DNA from: Methanoregula sp.
GTDB lineage: Archaea > Halobacteriota > Methanomicrobia > Methanomicrobiales > Methanospirillaceae
Reading direction: 5' to 3'
Length of the DNA: 64,000 nucleotides
Assembly (NCBI RefSeq): GCF_023227875.1
Contig: NZ_JALOCH010000003.1
Coordinates: 1-64,000, forward strand
The notes beneath the pieces are model-generated. The model did no database searches and was not told where the DNA came from. It saw only the letters and a program-made list of their open reading frames with translations. The position numbers and the translations under genes are program-made. Shown in pieces: positions 18,102 to 27,852 of the stretch. The stretch's first letter is position 1, and every line of letters begins with the position of its first letter.

Positions 18102-18301
18102 TCAACAGACATTTATCTTGTCCTGTTATGTCACCCGGGGGCGGGATTGGCCACGATTGATTTCAGAAGGCCTTGCCGGGTTTTTCAGGCTGGTTGTGTA
18201 ATTGCCCTTTGCTATATTGCTTATGGTAAAATCAGGATCGCGCCAAGAATTCTGTGCAGGATTGTAAATAAGTAAATACTTACAATGGTCACATACTATC
18301 T
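18102..18301. promoter_or_regulatory. Promoter region of the RelE-type module
   Basis: An AT-rich block at 18264-18284 (GTAAATAAGTAAATACTTAC, with matching GTAA/TTAC ends) lies just before the antitoxin start. It could serve as TATA box and operator. Nothing else is seen in this gap. Confidence 0.4.
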
Positions 18302-18508
18302 ATGCCCGATCGGGAATATGCGACCAAGAGAATTCCGGTATGTCCGAGTACATGGGAAGCTGTCCACGGATTACGCAGGCCCGGTCAGACATTTGATGAC
18401 GTGATCAGACAGCTGGTACGCGAAGAGAACCGGCGCCGGTTGTACGATGAGACCCACAGGATCATGGAAGAAGACGATTTCGTCCCGCTTTCGGAGATCA
18501 AAGCGTGA
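18302..18508 (+). CDS. Antitoxin of RelE/ParE-type module
   Basis: A 68-residue protein with a ribbon-helix-helix-like start (ATKRIPVCPSTWEAVHGLRRPGQTFDDVIRQLVREE) and a C-terminal acidic tail (EEDDFVPLSEIKA). Both are typical of antitoxins that bind DNA at one end and toxin at the other. The stop overlaps the GTG start of the toxin. Confidence 0.75.
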   Translation: MPDREYATKRIPVCPSTWEAVHGLRRPGQTFDDVIRQLVREENRRRLYDETHRIMEEDDFVPLSEIKA

Positions 18509-18798
18509 GTTATGAAATTGTTGTCGGGCGAAAATCCGCGGATTTCCTCAACGGACTTGATGATAAAAACAGACGGATCGTCCGGTCACGGCTCGCCACA
18601 CTAAAAGACGATCCCTTTCCCGGCAAAGGCGGCGACAAGGAATTAATCAAATCGCCAAAAGGAAGGCCTGACGATAAGGTGTACCGTCTCCATGTCAGCC
18701 GCAGTTTCACGGCATTTTACCAGATTAAAGAAAAAACAGTATATATCACTGAAGTCCTGACGATCGAACCGGCCCATAAAAAGTACGGTATCCTCTAA
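18505..18798 (+). CDS. RelE/ParE-family toxin
   Basis: A 97-residue protein with the RelE fold pattern (YEIVVGRKSADFLNGLDDKNRRIVRSRLATLKDDPF at the start, YRLHVSRSFTAFYQI and YITEVLTIEPAHKKY at the end). It would be an mRNA interferase or gyrase poison; conserved basic residues are present. GTG 18505 overlaps the antitoxin stop (GTGA). A T-run at 18808-18815 follows and may terminate the operon. Confidence 0.8.
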   Translation: MSYEIVVGRKSADFLNGLDDKNRRIVRSRLATLKDDPFPGKGGDKELIKSPKGRPDDKVYRLHVSRSFTAFYQIKEKTVYITEVLTIEPAHKKYGIL

Positions 18799-18807
18799 CC
18801 GGCAATC

Positions 18808-18815
18808 TTTTTTTT
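18808..18815 (+). terminator. Oligo-T terminator after relE-type toxin
   Basis: Eight T residues just past the stop codon; archaeal RNA polymerase terminates at such runs. Confidence 0.4.
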
Positions 18816-18852
18816 GAATCTCCTTATATCCCTGTACATCCCATTTCTACCC

Positions 18853-20193
18853 ATGGCAGTCCACCCCATCGAGGAGCGTTACGGCACAAAGGAGATGCGT
18901 GCCGTCTGGAGCGAGCAGAACCGGTTCTCGTGTATTGTCAGCGCTGAGGTCGCGCTGGCAAAGGCCGAGGCCCACCACGGCATGATACCGGCCGCCGCTG
19001 CAATTGAGATCAGCGACAAGGCCCACAACGCCTCGCTCGAACGGGCAAAGGCGATCGAGCTTGAGATCAGCCACGATATGATGGCGATCGTGAAAGCGAT
19101 CTCGGAGGTCTGCGGGGAGTCGGGCCGGTGGGTGCACTACGGCGCGACCAGCAATGACATTCTCGACACCGCGACCGGCCTCCAGCTCGGACAGTCTCTT
19201 GATTTGCTCGATACGAAACTGAGGAAACTCCTCGCGGTCCTCCTGAAGCGGTCGGGGGAGACCAAGGCCCTTGTCTGTATCGGGCGGACGCATGGGCAGC
19301 AGGGCGTCCCGACCACGTACGGGCTCCGGTTTGCGATCTGGGCAAGCGAGGTTGCCCGGCACATCGAGCGCCTCGAACAGATGCGGCCCCGGGTCGTGGT
19401 CGGCCAGATGACCGGCGCCGTGGGGACGCAGGCCGCACTCGGGCCGATGGGGATGGAAGTGCAGGCCACGATGATGGAAAACCTTGGGATTGGATCGGTG
19501 GACGTGTCCAACCAGGTGATTGCCCGCGACCGGTACGCGGAGTATTTCATGTTCTGCGCGAATGTCGCGACAACGCTCGACAAGATCGGTGTCGAAATCC
19601 GCTCGCTCCAGCGGACCGAGATCGGCGAGGTCGAGGAAGCATTCGGTGCAAAACAGGTGGGCTCCTCAACAATGCCCCACAAGCGCAACCCGATCAAGAG
19701 CGAGCAGGCCTGCGGCCTTGCCCGCATCATCCGCTCCTCCGTTGAACCGGCACTCCAGAACAACACGCTCTGGGACGAGCGGGACCTGACCAACTCCTCG
19801 TGCGAGCGGGTGCTCTTCCCCGAGGCATCGATCCTCACCGACCACTGCCTCCGGCTCATGGCCGGGGTGCTTGACGGGCTCGCGATCAACCGGGCCGTGA
19901 TCCGCCGGAACCTGGAGTTCCTCCACGGGATCAACATGGCCGAATCGATCATGATCGAACTGACGAAGAAGGGGATGAACCGGCAGGACTCTCACGAGCG
20001 GATCCGGATGGCGAGCATGCAGGCCCTTGCCGAAGGCCGGCCGCTTGCCGAGATCCTTGCAAAAGACCCCGAAGTGGTCCGGTATTGTTCCAAAACCGAC
20101 ATCGCCGCCCTTCTCTCGCCGGACGCATACATCGGGACATCTGTCAAGCAGGTCGAACGGCTCATCGAAAAGCTCTCGCCGCTCACGGTCTGA
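18853..20193 (+). CDS. purB: Adenylosuccinate lyase
   Basis: A 446-residue enzyme that cleaves SAICAR and adenylosuccinate in purine synthesis. The fumarase-superfamily signature GSSTMPHKRNPIKSE is present near residue 275. The active-site histidine region GRTHGQQGVPTTYG is also present. ATG 18853 (MAVHPIEERYGTKEM) is the usual family start; the in-frame ATG at 18814 would add a hydrophobic leader not found in this family. TATA-like CTTATATCC lies upstream. A T-rich run follows at 20206-20218. Confidence 0.95.
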   Translation: MAVHPIEERYGTKEMRAVWSEQNRFSCIVSAEVALAKAEAHHGMIPAAAAIEISDKAHNASLERAKAIELEISHDMMAIVKAISEVCGESGRWVHYGATSNDILDTATGLQLGQSLDLLDTKLRKLLAVLLKRSGETKALVCIGRTHGQQGVPTTYGLRFAIWASEVARHIERLEQMRPRVVVGQMTGAVGTQAALGPMGMEVQATMMENLGIGSVDVSNQVIARDRYAEYFMFCANVATTLDKIGVEIRSLQRTEIGEVEEAFGAKQVGSSTMPHKRNPIKSEQACGLARIIRSSVEPALQNNTLWDERDLTNSSCERVLFPEASILTDHCLRLMAGVLDGLAINRAVIRRNLEFLHGINMAESIMIELTKKGMNRQDSHERIRMASMQALAEGRPLAEILAKDPEVVRYCSKTDIAALLSPDAYIGTSVKQVERLIEKLSPLTV

Positions 20194-20205
20194 ATATATA
20201 GTGGA

Positions 20206-20218
20206 TTTCTTTTTTTTC
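20206..20218 (+). terminator. Oligo-T terminator after purB
   Basis: TTT-C-TTTTTTTT shortly after the purB stop. Confidence 0.45.
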
Positions 20219-20305
20219 GTTTCACGACCCCTTGACAATACCTGTCACTTTCACTCCCTGAAGATACAATATTTATAAACTCTCCCGGAGAATACGACAA
20301 TACTC

Positions 20306-22105
20306 ATGGATCGGTCTATCACAGTCTCGGGCTATACGGTAACCCATACCGATATTGTCCGCGTCTGTGTCATCGTCTCGCTCACGCTCTCCTGCATCTT
20401 CATCACCTCGATCTCCCTAGCCCGGCATGTCGAGACGATCTATGCACAGCTCTTCTATTTCCCGATCCTGTACGCCACGTATTTTTACCCGAAGCGCGGC
20501 CTCATCCTTGCCGGTTTCTGTGCCGTCGTGTACGAGGTGCTGGCCTATGTCTACGTGTTCCCGGACACGGCCGGGCTCATCTATACCACCGGGCAGGCAA
20601 TCCTCTTCATCTGTATCGCTGCCGTTGTGGCCTATTTCACCGAGAAGATCAACACCAGCGAGACCCGGTACCGCGGTATCTTTGAGACATCCCTCTTAGG
20701 CATCGTCATCTTCGACCAGAACACGTTTGCCATACGCATGTCCAACTCCCATTTCTCCGAAATGATCGGGTACACACCGGAAGAGCTGGGGTCGATGACA
20801 TTTGCCCAGCTCTTCAATGGCCGGGACGAACAGCGCCGTTTCTTCGAGTACCTCGGGTCCAGCGAGGATGTGGTCAACTTCGAGACCACGTTCCTCTCCA
20901 GGGCTGGCGAGCCGGTCTGGGTGAACCTCTCGTGGAGCCGGATAGACGGGAACCTGGTCAGCTGTTCGGTCATCGACATCCACCAGAGGAAACTTGCTGA
21001 ACAGGCCGCAGAGGAGAACTTCCTGCAGTACAAGCAGGTGACGGAACACGCCCCGACGAGCATCGTCATCCTGAAAGGCACCGGTATCGTGTATGCAAAC
21101 CCGACGTTCCGGGCCTTCACCGGGTACGAGCAGGACGAACTGGCAGGCAGGGATATCCTCACTGTTATCCATCCCGATGACCGCGACCGGTTCCCGGTCA
21201 TTCCCGGTACCCCCGATAACGGCCAGACCCTTCCCACGATGACCGAGGTGCGGTTCCAGACAAAATCGGGCGACATACGGCGTGGCACCCTGTTCTTTAC
21301 CTGGATCCTCCAGAAAGGCAGCCCGGCGGTACTCATCAACCTGGTCGACATCACCGAATACGAACAGCTTAAAAAGACGATCCAGCAGGACAACATCCGG
21401 CACCAGGGCATGATCAGCACGGTTGCAAAGGAACTCCATTCACCGCTCCAGCCGATCATGGGATACCTCAATATGCTGACGCAGAACCCGGAGACGTACG
21501 GCGTGACGGAGGAGACCCGCACGATCCTTGACCGCGTCACAAAAAGCGTTGACCGCGAACGCCAGGTCATCAACCAGATGCTGGAGCTCTCTGATGTTGA
21601 CCCGGGCAGGAACCCCCTGGAATATACCACGTTCAGTGTTCCCGCTTTAATCAGGAGCATCGTGGATAATGGCGGGTATACGTCAAAGGCGGAACTCGTG
21701 GTTGATGTACCCCCGGACCTGGATGTCGAGGGTGACAAGGAGAAGATCTCGACCGTGATCGACTCCATGCTCTCGAACGCGGTGAGCTACTCAAAACCTC
21801 CCCGTAAGATCCGGATCTCGTATGTATCTACACCGAATGACACCATGCACCGCATTGCCATCCAGGACAACGGGACCGGCATCACCAATACCCAGCTCGA
21901 TGAGATCTTCGAACCGTTCCAGCTCCCCGATACAGCGAACGGCAGCAGGAAATTTGACCGTGCCGGCCTGTCGCTCCCGGTTGCAAAGAAATACGTGCAG
22001 ATGCATGGCGGGTTCATCAGTGTTGACTCCATCGTGAATATCGGGAGCACGTTCACGATCCATATCCCGAAACACCGGCAGGCTGGCGTGACCCATGGCG
22101 CATAA
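20306..22105 (+). CDS. Membrane sensor histidine kinase with two PAS domains
   Basis: 599 residues. About four membrane helices lie in residues 18-112, and two PAS domains at roughly 118-235 and 245-365. A HisKA-like helix carries the phospho-acceptor H378 (AKELHSPLQP). An HATPase domain follows with N box (SMLSNAVSY), G1 box (DNGTGI) and a degraded G2 (RAGLSLPVAKKYV). It would sense an unknown signal in the membrane or via PAS ligands. A TATA box (CAATATTTATAAAC, about 20269-20282) precedes it. It overlaps the following receiver gene by 11 bases, so the two form a cognate pair. Confidence 0.9.
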   Translation: MDRSITVSGYTVTHTDIVRVCVIVSLTLSCIFITSISLARHVETIYAQLFYFPILYATYFYPKRGLILAGFCAVVYEVLAYVYVFPDTAGLIYTTGQAILFICIAAVVAYFTEKINTSETRYRGIFETSLLGIVIFDQNTFAIRMSNSHFSEMIGYTPEELGSMTFAQLFNGRDEQRRFFEYLGSSEDVVNFETTFLSRAGEPVWVNLSWSRIDGNLVSCSVIDIHQRKLAEQAAEENFLQYKQVTEHAPTSIVILKGTGIVYANPTFRAFTGYEQDELAGRDILTVIHPDDRDRFPVIPGTPDNGQTLPTMTEVRFQTKSGDIRRGTLFFTWILQKGSPAVLINLVDITEYEQLKKTIQQDNIRHQGMISTVAKELHSPLQPIMGYLNMLTQNPETYGVTEETRTILDRVTKSVDRERQVINQMLELSDVDPGRNPLEYTTFSVPALIRSIVDNGGYTSKAELVVDVPPDLDVEGDKEKISTVIDSMLSNAVSYSKPPRKIRISYVSTPNDTMHRIAIQDNGTGITNTQLDEIFEPFQLPDTANGSRKFDRAGLSLPVAKKYVQMHGGFISVDSIVNIGSTFTIHIPKHRQAGVTHGA

Positions 22106-22466
22106 GATCATGGTGGTCGAGGACGACGGGCCGATCCTCGAGATGATGGACCTGCTGATCCGGAAGCTCGGGTATGAACCGGTCCTTGTCGAGGACGGGC
22201 TCCTTGCACTGGAGATGATCCGCAGGGCTCCCCCGGCGCTCATCCTCCTCGATATCATGATGGTCCCTATCGACGGGTGGAAGTTTTTGGAAACCCTCCG
22301 GGGGGACGAGGGCATGCGGGACATCCCGGTGATCATCTTCAGTGCCGCTCCTGAAGTGGGGGAGCGGATGGCGCAGATCCATGACCCCCGTCTCGGGGTG
22401 CTCCAGAAGCCGGTCTCTCTCGAGGACCTGAAAGAGGGGATCCTGAAGTATCTCCCGAAGACGTGA
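22095..22466 (+). CDS. Single-domain response regulator (receiver only)
   Basis: A 123-residue CheY-like receiver: acidic pair E9-D10, phospho-acceptor D53 (ILLDIMM) and Lys105 (VLQKPV). It has no output domain, so it would act by protein contact or phosphotransfer. Its start lies inside the 3' end of the kinase gene. It is probably the kinase's direct partner. Confidence 0.9.
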   Translation: MAHKIMVVEDDGPILEMMDLLIRKLGYEPVLVEDGLLALEMIRRAPPALILLDIMMVPIDGWKFLETLRGDEGMRDIPVIIFSAAPEVGERMAQIHDPRLGVLQKPVSLEDLKEGILKYLPKT

Positions 22467-22823
22467 CCACGTTGTGTGTCCGGGCGCAATTCCACAATGA
22501 TCATCCTTCCGGAATTTTTTAAGAGATGACCTACCAGCGCACGAATTAAATCGCAATGACTTAATAATTCAAAACTATTTTTACAGTATACCGGATATTC
22601 AGGAAACCGGGATTCCCCCCATCCCAATTGTACGTCTCTCCGGAGATCGGATTACTTTGATCTTCCGGATGATCCACCTCAAGTACCCCTTCAAAATACT
22701 TCCCATCATGAACTCAGAAATGCCGGTCACCCCCGCAAGAAAACCCGTCTGGTGGGTGCATGGGGAGATGGGATGTGATTCTTGCGGGAATATCTCTTTT
22801 AAGAAACCTGAGGGAGGTCTCCG
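22467..22823. other. Intergenic stretch before second regulator
   Basis: No gene is seen. AT-rich blocks at 22550-22590 could carry a promoter. AAACCTGAGGGAGGTC at about 22803-22818 holds a good ribosome site (GAGG) for the next gene. Confidence 0.4.
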
Positions 22824-24173
22824 ATGGAATCTGCGACCGTCCTTGTAGTTGAAGATGAGGCTGTCATCAGCCTGGACATTGTGAAGACTCTCAGGTCAAT
22901 GGACTATCAGCCACTCTGTACGGCCTGTAACGGCGATGAGGCTGTGGCAAAAGCACGTGAATTCTTACCGGATGTTGTCCTGATGGACATCGGGATTCCC
23001 GGTACTGTTGATGGGGTGGGGGCAGCAGAGATCATCAGGGACGAACTGGAGATCCCGGTAATCTTTGTCACCGCATATGGGGATGATGCGGCCATCGAAA
23101 GAGCAAAACGTGCTGACCCGTACGGATATGTGCTCAAACCGATCAGGGAACGTGAACTGAAAATTGCAATAGACCTTGCCCTGTCCCGGAAATCCAACGA
23201 GATGCAGGGACGGCTGAAAGGAATGCCGGCACCACCGGCAGGCGGTGGCGATACACCGGGTGAGGCCAACGGGAGATACACCAGTCTTTCGGATATCCGG
23301 GCATTGTCTCTTAAGGGTTTTTTTGCGGATATCGTCCTCCTCCTCTACAGTAACACGGAAGTAAAAGACCAGGTCATCACCTCGTTTATTGAAAGAAGCC
23401 TGAATGCACGGGGGGATGTGCTCTTTGCTTATTCTCTCTCACGGGCCCACAGGAGTTTTCTCCATGAGATCCAGATGGGAAAGATCAGGATTTGCCGGTT
23501 GAAGAGCGGGGACCTGTCCGCCCTTAAGGAAGCACTTTCAGGTTGTTTCAACCCGGATAGTGCCGGTCCCGTCCCCCATAGAATCGTCATAGATTTTTCC
23601 AGACGGTTTGATCCCGGGGATATCGAAGCGATCGTTGATCAGGTTGTTGCGTCCCGCCATGCCGGAGTGCCCGTGTCCGGCATCATCGCACTGGCCGTCG
23701 GGACCTGCGATGAAACCCTGGTACATGCGCTGTCACAAAAAATACCCAACATGGTAGTGGCAACCAGTCGTGGCACGCTCATCTCCAGTGCCGACCAGTC
23801 ATTCCCCCTTGAATCGCTCTCGTTTCTTCCCCAGTCCGTTGTTGATGAGACCGTGAAAAAGGTGCTGGAACCGGTCGTGCTCTCGCTTCTTGAAAAACCG
23901 ATATCCGGTCATGACATCCTGCTGGAGATCCGGGGGCGCTACAACATAGCGGTTCCCAAGGCAAGGATCTATATGCAGTTATATGCCCTCCAGAAGAAGG
24001 GATATCTTTCCGTGAAAACGGTCGGAAAGTCCAAATTGTATGTCCCGACAGAGTCCGGAAAAAAATATATCCGGCAAAAACTGGATGAATTCAGATCCAC
24101 GTTCCACCATATCCTCGCGGAGATGGCTGAAAAAAATACCGGGAACAACAGCACGTGGGAAAAAAGAGAATAA
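22824..24173 (+). CDS. Response regulator: receiver + unknown middle domain + winged helix
   Basis: 449 residues. The N-terminal receiver (residues 1-120) has E10-D11, phospho-acceptor D55 (VLMDIGIPG) and K105 (YVLKPI). The middle, about 155-310, has alternating strands and helices (GDVLFAYSLSRAHRSFL, VPHRIVIDFSRRFDPGDIE). It resembles MEDS or degenerate RecA-like sensor domains, but I cannot name it firmly. The C-terminus (about 345-425) looks like a PadR-type winged helix (KARIYMQLYALQKKGYLSVKTVG). A phosphorylation-controlled transcription regulator is likely. It converges on the surface-protein operon with a 21-base gap, so that operon is a candidate target. Confidence 0.8.
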   Translation: MESATVLVVEDEAVISLDIVKTLRSMDYQPLCTACNGDEAVAKAREFLPDVVLMDIGIPGTVDGVGAAEIIRDELEIPVIFVTAYGDDAAIERAKRADPYGYVLKPIRERELKIAIDLALSRKSNEMQGRLKGMPAPPAGGGDTPGEANGRYTSLSDIRALSLKGFFADIVLLLYSNTEVKDQVITSFIERSLNARGDVLFAYSLSRAHRSFLHEIQMGKIRICRLKSGDLSALKEALSGCFNPDSAGPVPHRIVIDFSRRFDPGDIEAIVDQVVASRHAGVPVSGIIALAVGTCDETLVHALSQKIPNMVVATSRGTLISSADQSFPLESLSFLPQSVVDETVKKVLEPVVLSLLEKPISGHDILLEIRGRYNIAVPKARIYMQLYALQKKGYLSVKTVGKSKLYVPTESGKKYIRQKLDEFRSTFHHILAEMAEKNTGNNSTWEKRE

Positions 24174-24194
24174 ATGATTGATCTTTCACGCACT

Positions 24195-26375
24195 TCATCG
24201 CTCTTTCTTCCTGGTGCGATTCCTGTTACCGGAACGACGGTCGTACAGGACGATTGCGACGCCAATTGCCAGGAGAACGGCAAATATCCCGGCGAGAAGG
24301 ACGATATTGTTCGCAATAAACCTCCCGATGGTCCCCGCAGGAGTGTCATGGACCGTCTGCTGCGCAGGCTGTTGAGACCCGGTTGTTGGTGCAGGACCGG
24401 TCTGCGTCTTCAGGCTGACCAGGCCGAATGCGGACAATCCTTTCGGCGATGTCGCCAGGAAGGCGATATTGCCGTTATTATCGACACCTGTATAACCGGT
24501 CGTAAGGATTTCAGAAGTCCCGTCATCGGATAGATGCGCGACCCCAATCGACGGGATCCCTCCATGGCTGGAAACCCATTCCGGTGAGACGGTCAATGTG
24601 AGTGTTGCCGGCCCGGTTGTCGCAAGGTTGGACTTCCCGAGAACAACACTATACGCAACATCCTCGACCTGCCGGTTATTGGCGAGGGCAGCCGACTGGA
24701 ATGCGTTCAGCATATCCGGGTTCGCAGCATCTGAAATGGTCGTGGTGATGGCAGCATTCTCCGGAATTCCGGCCAAGGCTGTCTCGAGCGAGACGGAGAC
24801 CGTGCCGCTGCTGGTCTGTGCAGACACTGGATCAGTACGTAATCCCACGCTCTGGACCGTGCCGGATATTACATCTTTCTCTATGACCGATGAATCGCGT
24901 GTTACCACGGTCAGGGTGAACCCCGGCTGGCTGATGGTGATCACGTTGTTGGCAAGGGTGATTGTTGCCCCGGACTGTCTTGCGAGTACAGCATCGAGGC
25001 GGATCGTCTGCATCCCCGCAGGATCGGTCGTTGCGGTTAACCCTGCGACGCGGAGGGGCTGGACGGTTGTTGCCTCATCCTCCTGGAAGGGTGCAAGGAA
25101 CTCGTTGATCTGTTGCACAATCGGGGCTACTGCCTGCTGGATCGTGGAGTGGCTACCCGATACTCCGGTGTAACTATTGCTTTCACTACTGCTGACACTA
25201 CTGGTACTGGTAGTACCACTCCCTCCGCTGCTTCCTCCGCCATTGCCCCCACTATCGCCGCCCCCCGTGGAAGCAACGGCGGTCATGCCGAAGGTCGAGA
25301 GGCCGTTGGGGGAAGTTGCCCGGAAATTATCCGTGGTGATGTCGCCAGAAACATCGCTATCGATATAAAGCGTAGTGAGGACTTCCTTTTTCCCGTCATC
25401 TCCAAACCGTATGATCTTGATGTTGTCCCTGCCACCGTTTTCTTCAACCCAGGCATGATCGACGCTCAGGTCCAGAGTTACTCCGGCGGCTCCCAGATTG
25501 GCATTGAGGGCATCGGTGTTTTTGAATTCTACCGTATATGCAACAGACTTGATATCGAGGCTGCTGCTTGTTGCGGCAAGCTGGAAGGCACTGGCAACGT
25601 CAGATGTTGCACCCTGGATGATATTCTGCTGGATGGGTTCGCCGGAGACAAGTTTGGTCAGGGGAACCTCTATCCGGGCACTGACTGTCCCGATATTCCC
25701 TCCGAGGTCCTCTGTAACCGGCGTGCTCGTCATGACAATGCTCTGGATGCCGTTAACACTGATATCCGTCCCGCTTTCGACAACGTCCGATCCTGTATAT
25801 TTTATGCTGGACCAGCCGTTATTCAGGTTAGTGACCGTGACAGTTTTTCCATCTGCCTCTTTCGTGGCCGTTGCCGTCAACGTTGACTTGCTGAGATTGA
25901 CCTGCTGGACGCCGTTCTCTGTCTTGGCTGTTACCCCGGTAACGGTTGTTTCTGCGGAGGGTTGGGCGAAGGATGTCCCGATAGCATGCGTTGTTGTGAA
26001 ATGTGAACCTGTGCTGGTTACGGATACACCATCATCGGTTTTTGATATGATCCGGTAATAGTACTTTGTGTAGGGAGAGAGGCTGCTCAATGGGACGAAA
26101 TGCGACGTCACTAATGTATCATTGGTATTGGACATACCATAGCCGGTTGTTGTGTCATATTCAACGGTACTGTTTGTTTTGAAGTTAGTATTCCATGTGA
26201 TGTTGGCATTATTTGAACCGATTCCCGTGGCCTTGATATTATCACCGACGAGGGTTATTGTTGCAGTGATTACCACATTTCCTGTGGTTTCTGCATCGGC
26301 AGGATACGTAAGAAATCCAAAGGTAAGACAAAGAAGAATGCAGATTACAGAGAAAAATTTTAAATTATTTTTCAT
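24195..26375 (-). CDS. Large membrane-anchored surface protein with duplicated PGF-pre-PGF-like modules
   Basis: 726 residues. There is a signal peptide (1-28), then a fibronectin-III-like region (about 45-130, ANITWNTNFKTNSTVEYDTTTGYG). Module 1 spans about 145-375, a Gly/Ser-rich linker about 376-420, and module 2 about 445-680. A membrane helix lies near 690-711 and the tail is basic (RRSGNRNRTRKKER). Each module ends in a PGF-pre-PGF-type stretch (ATSPNGLSTFGM and ATSPKGLSAFGL). It would stand on the cell surface. It is the last gene of a four-gene operon and follows its neighbour with no gap. Confidence 0.8.
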   Translation of the reverse strand: MKNNLKFFSVICILLCLTFGFLTYPADAETTGNVVITATITLVGDNIKATGIGSNNANITWNTNFKTNSTVEYDTTTGYGMSNTNDTLVTSHFVPLSSLSPYTKYYYRIISKTDDGVSVTSTGSHFTTTHAIGTSFAQPSAETTVTGVTAKTENGVQQVNLSKSTLTATATKEADGKTVTVTNLNNGWSSIKYTGSDVVESGTDISVNGIQSIVMTSTPVTEDLGGNIGTVSARIEVPLTKLVSGEPIQQNIIQGATSDVASAFQLAATSSSLDIKSVAYTVEFKNTDALNANLGAAGVTLDLSVDHAWVEENGGRDNIKIIRFGDDGKKEVLTTLYIDSDVSGDITTDNFRATSPNGLSTFGMTAVASTGGGDSGGNGGGSSGGSGTTSTSSVSSSESNSYTGVSGSHSTIQQAVAPIVQQINEFLAPFQEDEATTVQPLRVAGLTATTDPAGMQTIRLDAVLARQSGATITLANNVITISQPGFTLTVVTRDSSVIEKDVISGTVQSVGLRTDPVSAQTSSGTVSVSLETALAGIPENAAITTTISDAANPDMLNAFQSAALANNRQVEDVAYSVVLGKSNLATTGPATLTLTVSPEWVSSHGGIPSIGVAHLSDDGTSEILTTGYTGVDNNGNIAFLATSPKGLSAFGLVSLKTQTGPAPTTGSQQPAQQTVHDTPAGTIGRFIANNIVLLAGIFAVLLAIGVAIVLYDRRSGNRNRTRKKER

Positions 26376-27767
26376 TCATCTTCGTTTCCTGACACTCTCC
26401 CCGCATGCAATAACTGCGATAGTGAGAGCCGTGAGAATCACCGTCATGGGAACCGGACTCTGGGTGGCTGTTGCTCCAGGTACATCTCCGGATGCCGTGC
26501 TGCCACCGGTTGTTGTTGATGAGACCATGACTGCCCAGACACTCAGGTGATTTGTTGTTGTGGTCAGCGTTGTGCTCCCGGTATCTACCTGTGTTGGCAG
26601 GACAACCCACTTATTCTGGGCCGCATCATAGTAAGCGAGTTTCAATTGAGAAGCATCCCCCCCGGCAGCCTCAAGATCATCCTTTGAATAGATGACTTTC
26701 ACCGTGGCATCCTTGCTTAAAAGACCGCTGAGCCCGGTAATCTCAAAACTTGTCGCCCCAAGATTTGCACCAGATGGTGCAGAAGAAAGTCTATCTTTCG
26801 AATACGGTTTCAGGATAACAACAGCATCACCCAGCACGGCACCCTGCGGGAAAGATACGGAGTACCGGCCATCTGGTGAAGTCAGGGTTCCTGAACTTCC
26901 CGGCGTAAGTGTAATATTGGATTCAGTTATCGGGGGAACATAATTCGTCTTTACCTCAAACGTTGCTGACCTCTCGTCAAGGACCTTACCTGTCTCCAGC
27001 AGGACTTGGGAAGTGACAGTATATGATCCAATCGGGAGGTTTTGCAGTTCCGGGGTTACGCTATACCTGACGGTATTTCCCGGAATAACTGCAAAAACGG
27101 TAGGTTGTGTTGATTTGTTACTCACAATATTTCCGTTTGCATCGCGGATAACAACCAAATTTGCCGTATGATAATAATGATAATTACCGGTATTTTCCAG
27201 TATTGTTGTGACCTTTAGCGGCTGTCCGACAACAATATCACTCACTGAAAGGTTAGTAATACTACCTGTCTCTGTTGGTGCACTCCCGGAAATTGTTATC
27301 ATGACTGGAACGGTTATTGCTGTTGTGAATGATTTTCCCTTTCCCGGCAATGCGTGGATATAGATAATTGCATATCTTCCACCAGGGCCGGCATTTGCAG
27401 GAACCGAGATTTTTGCAGTAATTGTCTTTTTTGCACCGGGTTCAAGGTGAACAGTGCTTTCATCAACCGTAATAAAAGATCGGGCAGAGTAGGGACTCAC
27501 ATCATCGGCTGTTGTTAAGGGGGAATAACTCATTTCCAGACCCTGACCAAAACCTAGTACATCAACCTGAATATCAGCCGGATCGTCCCCGGCACCAATA
27601 CTCACCGTCATTGTGTGAGTAGTTGTCCCACCTGGCTTGATGCTGTCCATGTATTTTGCTCCAGATACACTAATTGCAGTGACGTTTGGCAAACACATCG
27701 TAATCAGGATCAACAATACAAGAATCTGGAATGTTCGAGCAGGAAATCTTGGAAACAAGGCTGTCAT
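26376..27767 (-). CDS. Secreted DUF916-like surface protein with C-terminal membrane helix
   Basis: 463 residues. A signal peptide (about 10-32) is followed by a beta-rich domain. Its pattern (GGTTTHTMTVSIGAGDDPADIQVDVLGFG, then VHLEPGAKKTITAKISVPANA) resembles the DUF916/WxL-interacting domain. Then come an immunoglobulin-like segment (NTGNYHYYHTANLVV), a ZU5-like stretch (DGRYSVSFPQGAVLGDAVVIL), and a terminal hydrophobic helix with a basic end (ESVRKRR). The topology is outside with a C-terminal anchor. Its stop directly precedes the ATG of the 726-residue protein. The DUF916 relation is from motif memory and needs a profile search. Confidence 0.65.
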   Translation of the reverse strand: MTALFPRFPARTFQILVLLILITMCLPNVTAISVSGAKYMDSIKPGGTTTHTMTVSIGAGDDPADIQVDVLGFGQGLEMSYSPLTTADDVSPYSARSFITVDESTVHLEPGAKKTITAKISVPANAGPGGRYAIIYIHALPGKGKSFTTAITVPVMITISGSAPTETGSITNLSVSDIVVGQPLKVTTILENTGNYHYYHTANLVVIRDANGNIVSNKSTQPTVFAVIPGNTVRYSVTPELQNLPIGSYTVTSQVLLETGKVLDERSATFEVKTNYVPPITESNITLTPGSSGTLTSPDGRYSVSFPQGAVLGDAVVILKPYSKDRLSSAPSGANLGATSFEITGLSGLLSKDATVKVIYSKDDLEAAGGDASQLKLAYYDAAQNKWVVLPTQVDTGSTTLTTTTNHLSVWAVMVSSTTTGGSTASGDVPGATATQSPVPMTVILTALTIAVIACGESVRKRR

Positions 27768-27852
27768 TTTTTTACCTCTACTGTGAAATTGTGTAATAAT
27801 TGATAAAAACCTTTTAAAAATAAATTCGTTTTTATTCGTCTTTCAACTCGAA

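Noticed and set aside
20236..20282. A third copy of the cas upstream element before the kinase gene (CACTTTCACTCCCTG then ATATTTATAAAC)
   Set aside because: Only CACTTTCAC and a TATA box match, which could be ordinary promoter sequence; not enough to claim shared control.
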